Source: Ruminococcus albus AD2013
GTDB taxonomy: Bacteria > Bacillota > Clostridia > Oscillospirales > Ruminococcaceae
Direction of reading: 5' to 3'
DNA: 64,000 nucleotides
Assembly (NCBI RefSeq): GCF_000526775.1
Contig: NZ_JAGS01000001.1
Location: 1,612,001-1,676,000, forward strand
Shown: positions 33,855 through 41,342 of the stretch, piece after piece
How the letters are laid out: each line of letters starts with the position of its first letter
How positions within the stretch are numbered: the first letter of the stretch is position 1
Program-made: the position numbers and the translations under genes
Notes under the pieces: generated by a model
What the model was told of the DNA's origin: nothing
Databases searched by the model: none
The model's input: the letters and a program-made list of their open reading frames with translations, nothing else

Positions 33855-34565
33855 TCAATAATTGTCACTTTGCACAATTCCAGTGATGTCTAATGGGTCA
33901 AAATGCAAAAAATCACTTGATATCAGCCGGTACTCTATACCGTCATACATACCGTTTACGGCATAGCCGTGGGCTTTGCCGTGAAGATGTCCGTAAAAGA
34001 CCTTTTTCACGCCGTATTTATACAGTACATCAAGTATCTCGAAATTTCTGCTCTCCCCGAATACAGGCGGATAGTGCAGGAACACCACGGGTGTCAGCCC
34101 TGCCGATATTGCAGATTTCACCGACATTTCCAGCCTTATGGCTTCGCGGGCTATTACCTTTGCGCTTGCGGGTTCCGAATTATCATTTACCCAGCCGCGT
34201 GTGCCGCATATACCGATACTGCCGAACTGATAGTGGTTCAGATGAAGTATATTCAGGCTTTTGAAGCCCTTTTCATCAAAAAATCTCTGCATTTTCGACA
34301 CGGTGTTCCACCAGTAATCGTGGTTGCCTTTGGATATTATCTTGGTGCCGTTGAGACTGTCAAGGAAAGCAAGATCCTTTTCGGTCTCTTCAAAGTTCAT
34401 CCCCCACGAAAGATCCCCGGGGAGAACTACTATATCATCGGGACATATCTTATCCTGCCAGTTCTTTTCAAGCCTCTGCACATGGTCGTCCCAGCCGCCG
34501 AAAATATTCATCGGCTTATGGACACCAAAGGAAAGATGCAGATCGGCTATGGTGTAAAGCTTCAT
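33855..34565 (-). CDS. Calcineurin-like metallophosphoesterase (236 aa)
   Basis: Dimetal phosphoesterase fold: DLHLSF (first Asp and His), PGDLSWGM (GDxxW type), KGNHDYWW (GNHD), then LHYPPV and GHLHGKAHG (GHxH). All metal ligands are visible, so it should be active; the substrate is unknown. This is the TIGR/COG group of small stand-alone phosphohydrolases found in Clostridia. ATG 34565 is chosen (GGAG 7 nt upstream); the longer frame to 34634 begins with non-conserved residues. It diverges from the DUF1540 gene. Confidence 0.9.
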   Translation of the reverse strand: MKLYTIADLHLSFGVHKPMNIFGGWDDHVQRLEKNWQDKICPDDIVVLPGDLSWGMNFEETEKDLAFLDSLNGTKIISKGNHDYWWNTVSKMQRFFDEKGFKSLNILHLNHYQFGSIGICGTRGWVNDNSEPASAKVIAREAIRLEMSVKSAISAGLTPVVFLHYPPVFGESRNFEILDVLYKYGVKKVFYGHLHGKAHGYAVNGMYDGIEYRLISSDFLHFDPLDITGIVQSDNY

Positions 34566-34657
34566 ATCTCGCTCCAGTCTATTGGTATATATTTCCGGTA
34601 ATATCAGCCATCGTACTGCAAAAACTATTCTCACAAGACGAAAAGGAGTGATACAAA

Positions 34658-34825
34658 ATGGATAAGATCAGAGGTATCAGCTGCGATGTTGAAAACTGTG
34701 TCCACAACCACAAGGGCTGCGAATGCACCGCAGACAGCATACAGGTGTGCAGCACCTGTTCCGACCCGAACTGCTGTGACGAGACCATCTGCAAGACTTT
34801 CAAACCCTGCGATGGCTGCCACTGA
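34658..34825 (+). CDS. DUF1540 cysteine-rich peptide (55 aa)
   Basis: A 55-residue protein with ten cysteines and starting SCDVENCVHNHKGCECTADS, the DUF1540 signature (C-x4-C-x5-G-C-x-A). A second Cys set follows (CSTCSDPNCCDETICKTF). These small proteins are widespread in Clostridia and probably bind metal; the function is not known. Good ribosome site (AAAAGGAGTG). Terminated at 34831-34847. Confidence 0.9.
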   Translation: MDKIRGISCDVENCVHNHKGCECTADSIQVCSTCSDPNCCDETICKTFKPCDGCH

Positions 34826-34830
34826 ACTGT

Positions 34831-34847
34831 GCCGCCCTCGGGCGGTA
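34831..34847. terminator. Terminator between DUF1540 and thrC (convergent)
   Basis: GCCGCCC (34831-34837) pairs with GGGCGGT around a very short loop. Followed by ACATATTATTTT on the plus strand. It can serve both the DUF1540 gene and thrC. Confidence 0.6.
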
Positions 34848-34851
34848 CATA

Positions 34852-36345
34852 TTATTTTACATTAAGTGCCTTGAATACGAAGTCCTTCATCTCGTCCTTA
34901 GCGATAACTTCAGAGAAGCGGATCTCCTTGTTCTTGAGAGATGCCAGAGAAGCAGGTACGGGCATACCCGAAGCTTCGCCCAGTTCTTCAACGAGAGTGA
35001 ACTCGTCGCTGCCTGTATCCTTGCCAAGTGCGCTGAGTACAGAACCCGAGAACTTGTAGGGGCTTGCGGTGGAAGCGATAACTGTCTTGGTCTTATCGCC
35101 TGTTGCCTTTACGTATTCCTCATAAACGGAAACTGCAACCGCGGTATGAGTATCGCAGGTGTAGGAATACTTGTCGTAATACTCCTTGATGGTAGCCTTT
35201 GTCTTTGCATCGTCGCAGCAGCCAGCATAGAACTCGTCAGCGAGAACTGCCTTAACTGCGTCAGTTACCTCATATCTGCCCTCGCTTGCCAGCTTGCCGA
35301 ACCACTCTCTGATCTGTGCATCATCTTCGCCGCAGAGGTGATAGAGAAGTCTTTCAAGGTTGGAGGAGATCAGTATATCCATAGAAGGTGAGATAGTTGC
35401 ATAGAACTGTCTGTTTCTGTCATAAACGCCTGTCTTGATGAAATCTGTCAGAACGTTGTTGGAGTTTGAAGCGCAGATCAGCTTGTTTACGGGGATACCC
35501 ATCTTCTTTGCATAGTAGCCTGCAAGGATATTGCCGAAGTTACCTGTTGGAACAACGATGTTGATCTTGTCGCCTTCCTTGATCTCGCCGTCCTTCAGCA
35601 GCTGTGCGTAGCTGGATACATAGTAGATGATCTGAGGTGCCAGTCTGCCCCAGTTGATGGAGTTTGCAGAGGAGAACATCATGCCGTTCTCAGCCAGCTT
35701 TTCGCCGATCTCCTTGTTTGTGAAGATAGCCTTAACGCCGTTCTGTGCATCGTCGAAGTTGCCCTTGATAGCGCAAACACCAACGTTCTGACCCTCCTGA
35801 GTGGTCATCTGCTTCTTCTGCATAGCAGATACGCCGTTATCGGGATAGAATACCAGTATCTCGGTGCCGGGAACGTCCTTGAAGCCTTCCAGCGCAGCCT
35901 TGCCTGTGTCGCCCGAAGTAGCAACGAGGATAACCACCTTCTTATCGAGGTTTATCTTCTTGGTTGCTGTTGTCAGAAGATAAGGCAGTATCTGGAGAGC
36001 CATATCCTTGAATGCGCAGGTAGGACCGTGCCACAGTTCAAGCATATAAGTGCCGTCGAACAGGTGTGCCAGTTCAGCGATATTCTCGGTATCGAAGTTC
36101 TTGGTATTGTAAGCGCCCTCAACACAGTAGCGTATCTCAGCCTCTGTGTAATCGGTAAGGAACTTTGAGAAAACAAAGAAAGCTCTCTCTGCATAGGTCA
36201 TATCTCCCAGCTTTTTGATATCCTCCATGGATATGGAAGGTATCTCGGAAGGAACGAACAGACCGCCGTCCTCTGAAATGCCCTGTGCAATAGCCTGTGC
36301 CGATGTAACATTTACACCGCTGTTTCTTGTACTTCTGTAAAACAT
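34852..36345 (-). CDS. thrC: Threonine synthase (497 aa)
   Basis: PLP enzyme that converts O-phosphohomoserine to threonine. It starts MFYRSTRNSG, and HGPTCAFKD places the PLP lysine at residue 113. VPTGNFGNILAGYYAKKMG is the phosphate-binding Gly loop, and ATSGDTGKAALEGF is also conserved. Length 497 fits the class with the N-terminal Thr_synth_N domain. Ribosome site AAGGG at about 10 nt. It is 48 nt after yraN and may be read from the lepB-rbgA-rnhB operon. No T-box was seen. Confidence 0.96.
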   Translation of the reverse strand: MFYRSTRNSGVNVTSAQAIAQGISEDGGLFVPSEIPSISMEDIKKLGDMTYAERAFFVFSKFLTDYTEAEIRYCVEGAYNTKNFDTENIAELAHLFDGTYMLELWHGPTCAFKDMALQILPYLLTTATKKINLDKKVVILVATSGDTGKAALEGFKDVPGTEILVFYPDNGVSAMQKKQMTTQEGQNVGVCAIKGNFDDAQNGVKAIFTNKEIGEKLAENGMMFSSANSINWGRLAPQIIYYVSSYAQLLKDGEIKEGDKINIVVPTGNFGNILAGYYAKKMGIPVNKLICASNSNNVLTDFIKTGVYDRNRQFYATISPSMDILISSNLERLLYHLCGEDDAQIREWFGKLASEGRYEVTDAVKAVLADEFYAGCCDDAKTKATIKEYYDKYSYTCDTHTAVAVSVYEEYVKATGDKTKTVIASTASPYKFSGSVLSALGKDTGSDEFTLVEELGEASGMPVPASLASLKNKEIRFSEVIAKDEMKDFVFKALNVK

Positions 36346-36393
36346 AAAACAACAACCCTTCTATTTTATTCCCCATACGGGTATTTTTTTACT

Positions 36394-36771
36394 TTACTTA
36401 CTGCTTGCATCAAATGCGGACTTGTAGTACTTGAAAAATACCACATTACCGCCGTCGTGATGCACGACTGCAACATCGAATCGGCAGAAGGCTCTGATAT
36501 TCTTCTTTGCAAGGTATATCCTTGCTGTCTTTATCAGCCTTTGCTTCTTCGTATATGTGATGGCTGATTCGCCTGTGGTCAGCGCCCCGACTTTTCGGGT
36601 CTTGACCTCAACGAAAGCTATCTTATTGCCTTGTGAAGCTATAATATCTATCTCGCCGCCCCTTACTGTGAAGTTGCGTTCGAGTATCTCATAGCCATTC
36701 TCTCTCAGATATCCGCAGACATAGTCCTCGCCGATATCCCCGATACTACGGCTGTTCTGATTTTTTTGCAT
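36394..36771 (-). CDS. YraN/UPF0102 family nuclease-like protein (125 aa)
   Basis: Shows the UPF0102 pattern: GEDYVCGYLRENGYEILERN, then GGEIDIIA and FVEVKTRK, a PD-(D/E)xK-like core (E, D, ExK). Family members are endonuclease-like, possibly Holliday-junction related; the role is unproven. It overlaps the end of rnhB by 26 nt; rnhB-yraN is a common pairing. Confidence 0.92.
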   Translation of the reverse strand: MQKNQNSRSIGDIGEDYVCGYLRENGYEILERNFTVRGGEIDIIASQGNKIAFVEVKTRKVGALTTGESAITYTKKQRLIKTARIYLAKKNIRAFCRFDVAVVHHDGGNVVFFKYYKSAFDASSK

Positions 36772-37360
36772 AATACTTTTTCAGAAAGCTGGGTCTGTGT
36801 ATCGGACTTTCCCCGTACTTATCTATCATCTGATAGTGAAGCTTAGTCCCGTAGCCCTTGTGCTTCTCAAACTGCCATTCGGGGTATTTTTCAGCCATTT
36901 GCAGCATATATCTGTCCCTTGCGACCTTAGCAAGTATCGAAGCCGCCGCTATCGCCTGTGACTGTGCATCGCCCTTTACAACAGCTATCGCATCACATTC
37001 CAGGTCGGGAGTCTTATTGCCGTCTATCAGGCAGACATTCGGCTTTATCTTCATGGCTTCCACCGAACGCTTCATCGCCAGCATCGCGCAGTTGAGGATA
37101 TTTATCTCCTCTATCTCCGCCACCGTAGCGCACTGTATGGAAAAATCCAGCGCCTTTTCGATTATCTCATCAAAAAGCTTCTCGCGCTTTTTTGCGGTCA
37201 GCTTTTTGCTGTCGTTTATGCCCTCGATGACCGTATCCTTATCGAATACCACTGCCGCCGCAAAAACATCGCCCGCAAGAGGTCCTCTGCCCGCTTCATC
37301 ACAGCCGCAGACTACCTCATACTTATCGCGGTAGCTATCGTCAAACTCTTTAAGCGTCAT
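36746..37360 (-). CDS. rnhB: Ribonuclease HII (204 aa)
   Basis: Removes ribonucleotides and RNA primers from DNA. CDEAGRGPLAGDV holds the first Asp and Glu of the active site; LIDGNK provides the next Asp, and AAASILAKVARDRYM contains the last conserved region. Start ATG 37360 (MTLKEFDD), with AAAGGT about 8 nt upstream; it begins 2 nt before the rbgA stop codon. The longer frame from 37423 lies inside rbgA. Confidence 0.95.
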   Translation of the reverse strand: MTLKEFDDSYRDKYEVVCGCDEAGRGPLAGDVFAAAVVFDKDTVIEGINDSKKLTAKKREKLFDEIIEKALDFSIQCATVAEIEEINILNCAMLAMKRSVEAMKIKPNVCLIDGNKTPDLECDAIAVVKGDAQSQAIAAASILAKVARDRYMLQMAEKYPEWQFEKHKGYGTKLHYQMIDKYGESPIHRPSFLKKYYAKKSEQP

Positions 37361-37361
37361 A

Positions 37362-38258
37362 TCATCGACCTTTCGGCTTTTCAAGAGAAAGTCTGCCAAG
37401 CTTGCCGCCGCGGAATTCGTCAAGCACGGTATTAGCCGCCCTTTCGGTATTTATCTCGCCGCCCGATACAAGGAAGCCGCGCTTTCTACCAACTCTTTCC
37501 AGCAGTTCATATCCCTTTACACAGCCCTGCATATCGTCCATAGGTTCGGGCAGGTCTTCAAGAGATATCCCATATCTCTCGGTAAGCAGTTCGGGATAAT
37601 CCTCCGCCAGATATTCCAGCAGTCTGCACGCCAGATACTCAACATCGAGTATAACGTCCTTGACAGCACCTGTGAATGCAAGTCTTTCACCCACAAGCTT
37701 ATCATCAAATTTCGGCCAGAGAACACCGGGCATATCCAGAAGTTCAAAACCGTCCTCCAGTGCTACCCACTGTTTTCCTCGGGTAACGCCGGGTCTGTCT
37801 TCAACCTTAGCCAGCTTTGCACCGGCCATCCTGTTTATGAATGAGGATTTACCAACATTTGGTATTCCCACTATCATCATTCTTATGGGGCGTCCCGTCA
37901 TTCCGCGGGTATCCCATTTTTCTATCTGGTCAGAAAGCAGTTCTTTCAGCATGGGATAGAATTTATTCACGTTCCTGCCGCTCCTGCAATCCGTGGCGAG
38001 TGCGGCTACTCCCTGCTGTTTGTAGTACTCTATCCACATTGAAGTTACATTCGGGTCGGCAGAATCCGCCTTGTTCAGCAGAACAAGCCTGGGCTTGCTG
38101 CCGCATATCTTCTTTATCTCGGGATTGCGGCTTGAAAAAGGTATCCTCGCATCGGTTATCTCAACCACCGCGTCAACAAGCTTCAGGTTTGAAGCCATTA
38201 TACGCCTTGTTTTCGCCATATGTCCCGGAAACCACTGCACCTTGGCAGCTTCGCTCAT
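37362..38258 (-). CDS. rbgA: Ribosome biogenesis GTPase RbgA/YlqF (298 aa)
   Basis: Circularly permuted GTPase required for late 50S assembly. The motifs come in permuted order: G4 NKAD, then G1 GIPNVGKSS, then G3 DMPG. The start QWFPGHMAKTRR is typical. The C-terminal ANTAR-like tail is present. Ribosome site GGAGG. In Firmicutes rbgA often lies between rplS/lepB and rnhB, as here. Confidence 0.96.
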   Translation of the reverse strand: MSEAAKVQWFPGHMAKTRRIMASNLKLVDAVVEITDARIPFSSRNPEIKKICGSKPRLVLLNKADSADPNVTSMWIEYYKQQGVAALATDCRSGRNVNKFYPMLKELLSDQIEKWDTRGMTGRPIRMMIVGIPNVGKSSFINRMAGAKLAKVEDRPGVTRGKQWVALEDGFELLDMPGVLWPKFDDKLVGERLAFTGAVKDVILDVEYLACRLLEYLAEDYPELLTERYGISLEDLPEPMDDMQGCVKGYELLERVGRKRGFLVSGGEINTERAANTVLDEFRGGKLGRLSLEKPKGR

Positions 38259-38295
38259 ATCAGCCGCCTCCTTTCGTTATTTGTAAGTATCGTTT

Positions 38296-38871
38296 TCAGT
38301 TCACAAAGCCCGTCTTTGCTTCGCTTGAACGGAATCTGTAAACTGCTTTTCCGATTATATCATCTTCCGGCACCGCACCGAATAATCGACTGTCCGAAGA
38401 ATGATCCCGGTTGTCCCCCAGAAGAAAAACTTCTCCCTCGGGCACATCATATTCGTACACGTCCCTTTCGGGGTCGTAATAAGCCATATCATACCCGCCC
38501 ATATAGTCAAGAGCGTGATACTTCGTATAAGGTTCATCAAGCACTTCGCCGTCAACACTTACAGTGCCTGCATTGTAATCCACCGTGACTTTCTGTCCGC
38601 CCACGGCTATCACACGCTTGACGATAAGCTTGCCCAGCGCTTTGCTGTCGCAGATAACTATATCTCCGTTTTCGGGCTGATACATAAACCAGGATATCAC
38701 CAGTCTATCGCCGTCGAACAGTGTGTTCTCCATTGACTCTCCCTCAACGCCCACACGGCTGAAGAAAAGTGTTGTAGCGATAAGTACCGCCGTTACCGAA
38801 TTCACTATGACCAGCGCCCATTCCAGAACGTTATCTGTAAATCGGGGAATATCCCCGTTCTTTTCAGCCAT
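38296..38871 (-). CDS. lepB: Type I signal peptidase (191 aa), Ser/Lys type
   Basis: One N-terminal TM helix (about 14-36). The catalytic serine is Ser46 in GESMENTL and the lysine Lys85 in VKRVIAVGG. Box E is GDNRDHSSDSR. It is the ordinary bacterial type, in contrast with the Ser/His peptidases at 19-24 kb. It follows another peptidase gene by 2 nt. Confidence 0.95.
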   Translation of the reverse strand: MAEKNGDIPRFTDNVLEWALVIVNSVTAVLIATTLFFSRVGVEGESMENTLFDGDRLVISWFMYQPENGDIVICDSKALGKLIVKRVIAVGGQKVTVDYNAGTVSVDGEVLDEPYTKYHALDYMGGYDMAYYDPERDVYEYDVPEGEVFLLGDNRDHSSDSRLFGAVPEDDIIGKAVYRFRSSEAKTGFVN

Positions 38872-38873
38872 TA

Positions 38874-39923
38874 TCAGTCAACACGGCCAAGACTTTTGAA
38901 TGGGTATACACGGAATATCGCCTTGCCCATTATCTCGCTCTTGGGAATAAAACCGATGCTTCGGCTGTCCTTTGAATCGTTTCTGTTATCGCCCATAACG
39001 AACACCGTATCCTCGGGCACTTCATATTCGTATACGCCTGCGTCAACACTGTACTGAGGGTCAAAATAGAAGCTGTCTAACATGACTTCCCTGATATGTT
39101 CATTTGATATCTCTTCATCATTTACATATACATGGTTCTTATTGTAGTCAACAACGACCTTGTCACCCTCTATACCGATAACTCGCTTGATAAGTACTTT
39201 GTTGGCAGCTTCGCTGTCAAGCACCACGATGTCATCTCTTTCAGGTTCGTAAGCAACGTGAGTCATTATAAGTCTATCGCCGTTCTGCAGAGTATTTGTC
39301 ATGGATTCGCCGTCAACCATTACGATCCTCAGCAGGAATGTCAGTACCAGCTGAACGATAAGCAGTGCGAACACCAGCGATTCAAACCACTCCAGTATCT
39401 CCCTGCCTATATTGAAAGGCTCTTTTTCCTTTATATCCTCAGGCTCGGCTTCCTTTGCCTTTTCGATATCCTCTTCACTGACTTCTGCAGTCTCGGATAT
39501 TTTCTCGGTTTCTTCCTCGGCATCTTCCTCTGCCGTTTCAGCCTTTTCCGAAACATCCTTGATATCTTCTTCAACTGCCTTTGAAGCTTCCGTAACTCTC
39601 TTGATATCTTCTGCAGTCACAGCCACGGTTTCACCGCGATTTACAAGCGCCTCAACATTGATGGGGCCCTCATCATCGCCGGGTGTCACAACATGAACAC
39701 TGCCCACGCCATCAGGGAACTGCTCATTCAGTATCTGCTCCAGTTCTGCTGCGTCTTCCGTGATATCTTCATCGGTGGTGCCGAATACATTAAAATCCTC
39801 GCCGCTCTCATCAGCGTCGGATCCGCCTGTAACATTGGGGTCGGTCTCGTTCAGAAGTCTTTCGAGATCATCATCAGCCCCGCTGATATTTCCATTTGTT
39901 GTCTTTTCGTTTGGTTCACTCAT
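38874..39923 (-). CDS. lepB: Type I signal peptidase with long acidic cytoplasmic domain (349 aa)
   Basis: Residues about 1-165 are Glu/Asp-rich and helical with no known domain. A TM helix (about 180-200) follows, then Ser207 in DGESMTNTL, Lys246 in IKRVIGIEGD, and MGDNRNDSKDSRS. Ser/Lys type and complete. I use ATG 39923 (MSEPNEK), 7 nt after GAGGT; the frame to 39995 has no ribosome site. The acidic extension is unusual; typical SipS proteins are about 185 aa. First gene of the lepB-lepB-rbgA-rnhB-yraN unit. Confidence 0.93.
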   Translation of the reverse strand: MSEPNEKTTNGNISGADDDLERLLNETDPNVTGGSDADESGEDFNVFGTTDEDITEDAAELEQILNEQFPDGVGSVHVVTPGDDEGPINVEALVNRGETVAVTAEDIKRVTEASKAVEEDIKDVSEKAETAEEDAEEETEKISETAEVSEEDIEKAKEAEPEDIKEKEPFNIGREILEWFESLVFALLIVQLVLTFLLRIVMVDGESMTNTLQNGDRLIMTHVAYEPERDDIVVLDSEAANKVLIKRVIGIEGDKVVVDYNKNHVYVNDEEISNEHIREVMLDSFYFDPQYSVDAGVYEYEVPEDTVFVMGDNRNDSKDSRSIGFIPKSEIMGKAIFRVYPFKSLGRVD

Positions 39924-39998
39924 AGATACTACCTCTTTTCGTGATAGATGCTGTAATCGCGATGATACTTTATTTTGGCGACTACTCATATACACTAT

Positions 39999-40027
39999 AT
40001 TATAGCAAATATGTTCCGAAATTACAA
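39999..40027 (-). promoter_or_regulatory. Sigma-A promoter of the lepB-rbgA-rnhB operon
   Basis: Minus strand TTGTAA (40022-40027), 17 bp, TATAAT (39999-40004). The spacer holds GAACATATTTGC, similar to the 12-bp motif at the mobile-element promoters (45338, 47614), which may be chance. Confidence 0.65.
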
Positions 40028-40081
40028 GGGTTTTTTCAAAAAAAATTATTTTTATACTTATTTTGTTTACTTATATAAATA

Positions 40082-40111
40082 AAAAGAGCCGACTTGCGCC
40101 GACTCTTTTAT
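40082..40111 (-). terminator. Terminator of rplS
   Basis: On the minus strand AGAGTCGGC pairs with GTCGGCTCT around a GCAA loop, followed by TTTTT. It lies just beyond the rplS stop. Confidence 0.85.
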
Positions 40112-40119
40112 CAGAAGAA

Positions 40120-40464
40120 TTATCTGATTGCTTCCTTGACCTTAGCTGCCTTACCAACTCTGTCGCGGAGATAGTACAGCTTAGCTCTGCGAACTTTACC
40201 GCTTCTAACTATCTCTACCTTAGATACAGCAGGTGAATGTACGGGGAATACTCTCTCGATACCGCAGCCGTGTGCTACTCTTCTTACAGTGAAGGTCTCG
40301 CTGATGCCGCCGTGCTTCTTGGCGATAACTGTGCCCTCGAATACCTGGATTCTGGACTTGTCACCCTCTGTGATCAGAACGTGTACCTTTACGGTATCAC
40401 CTACGTTAACTACGGGTGCGTTTTCCTTCATGCTTGACTGTGCGATCTGTTTTAAAGCGTCCAC
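40120..40464 (-). CDS. rplS: 50S ribosomal protein L19 (114 aa)
   Basis: Canonical L19: NVGDTVKVHV, FEGTVIAKKHGGISETFTVRR, and VFPVHSPAVSKVEIVRSGKVRRAKLYYLRD. It forms an intersubunit bridge near the 30S interface. GTG start at 40464 after AAAGGAGGAATT. Preceded by a structured leader. Confidence 0.98.
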   Translation of the reverse strand: MDALKQIAQSSMKENAPVVNVGDTVKVHVLITEGDKSRIQVFEGTVIAKKHGGISETFTVRRVAHGCGIERVFPVHSPAVSKVEIVRSGKVRRAKLYYLRDRVGKAAKVKEAIR

Positions 40465-40598
40465 TTTAAATTCCTCCTTTGATTTTCCGGACGTTCATAC
40501 ACTGCCGCTTTGGCAGCCAGTGGACCGTCTCTTTAATGTCGTGCCTTTTGGCTGGCATTAACTCTCGTCGGGGATACCGACGGTATTCATGCTTGAAT
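40465..40598 (-). promoter_or_regulatory. rplS leader with stacked hairpins (L19-leader-like)
   Basis: The minus-strand leader folds into at least three stems: CGTCGG/CCGACG near 40572-40588, a TTAATG/CATTAA stem around 40550, and CTGCC/GGCAG near 40507-40521 next to the ribosome site. Firmicutes commonly control rplS through an L19-binding leader. The match here is by position and structure only. Confidence 0.5.
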
Positions 40599-40627
40599 AT
40601 TATACCATATCGCGCTCAGGATTTCAA
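40599..40627 (-). promoter_or_regulatory. Sigma-A promoter of rplS
   Basis: TTGAAA (40622-40627), 17 bp, TATAAT (40599-40604), preceded by TGG as an extended -10. Confidence 0.75.
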
Positions 40628-40634
40628 GTACCTC

Positions 40635-41342
40635 TCAGCAAAAATCTTCACCATTCTCAATAAGTATTTTTGTGCGTTCCACACAAATCTCATCGGCAGT
40701 CATGCCATACATATCAAGAAAAGCCTCCGCCGCCACATTTGCATTAAGGTTGAAGCTTCCCCCCGCAGGCAGCTTCATGGTGAGTTCAAGATACTTCTCC
40801 CCCGCTTCCATCGAGATAAGTTCCAGCGACGGTCTTATATCCACAGGTTTATATGTACCTTTTTTTGTACGCTTCTGTATCTCTATTACTTCCCTGCCCA
40901 TAAAATCCTTGAACATCTCTGCCATTTCCGCAGGTGTCTTATCCGCCGATATTCGTATAATGTACTCCGCATGGGTTATCTCCGTATGGCTGTGTACAGG
41001 TGCCGAACAGCTGACTATCCTCATGCCCTCGGGCATCTGGGCATCAAGGGCTTTAAGCACCTCTTCATCGGGCAGATCCTCCAGAAGCGCGAAATCCATG
41101 ACTTCCACCCTGCTTTCAAACCCCAGCGAAAGGGTCAGGGGGAACATTATATATATATGCGGGTTGAAGCCCTGTGTATACCATATCGGCAGTTTCGCCC
41201 GCTTTATCGCCCTCTGCATGGCACGCATCAGGTCAAGGTGTGAGATATACTTCGCCCTGCCGCACTTTTCATATACCACCCGCTTGTCATACCTGTCGGG
41301 GCGCAGGTCTACATTTTTAGGTTGAAGTCTTTTTTCCGCCAC
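40635..41342 (-). CDS. DUF2344/TIGR03936 family protein (235 aa)
   Basis: Typical start of the family: RVVYEKCGRAKYISHLDLMRAMQRAIKRA, then YTQGFNPHIYI and PLTLSLGFES. These proteins travel with the radical SAM TIGR03960 protein, and in some genomes the two are fused; their substrate is unknown, possibly tRNA or ribosome related. I take GTG 41342, 8 nt after GGAGG; GTG 41351 overlaps that site. It overlaps the radical SAM gene by 26 nt. rplS follows in the same direction with its own promoter. Confidence 0.9.
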   Translation of the reverse strand: MAEKRLQPKNVDLRPDRYDKRVVYEKCGRAKYISHLDLMRAMQRAIKRAKLPIWYTQGFNPHIYIMFPLTLSLGFESRVEVMDFALLEDLPDEEVLKALDAQMPEGMRIVSCSAPVHSHTEITHAEYIIRISADKTPAEMAEMFKDFMGREVIEIQKRTKKGTYKPVDIRPSLELISMEAGEKYLELTMKLPAGGSFNLNANVAAEAFLDMYGMTADEICVERTKILIENGEDFC

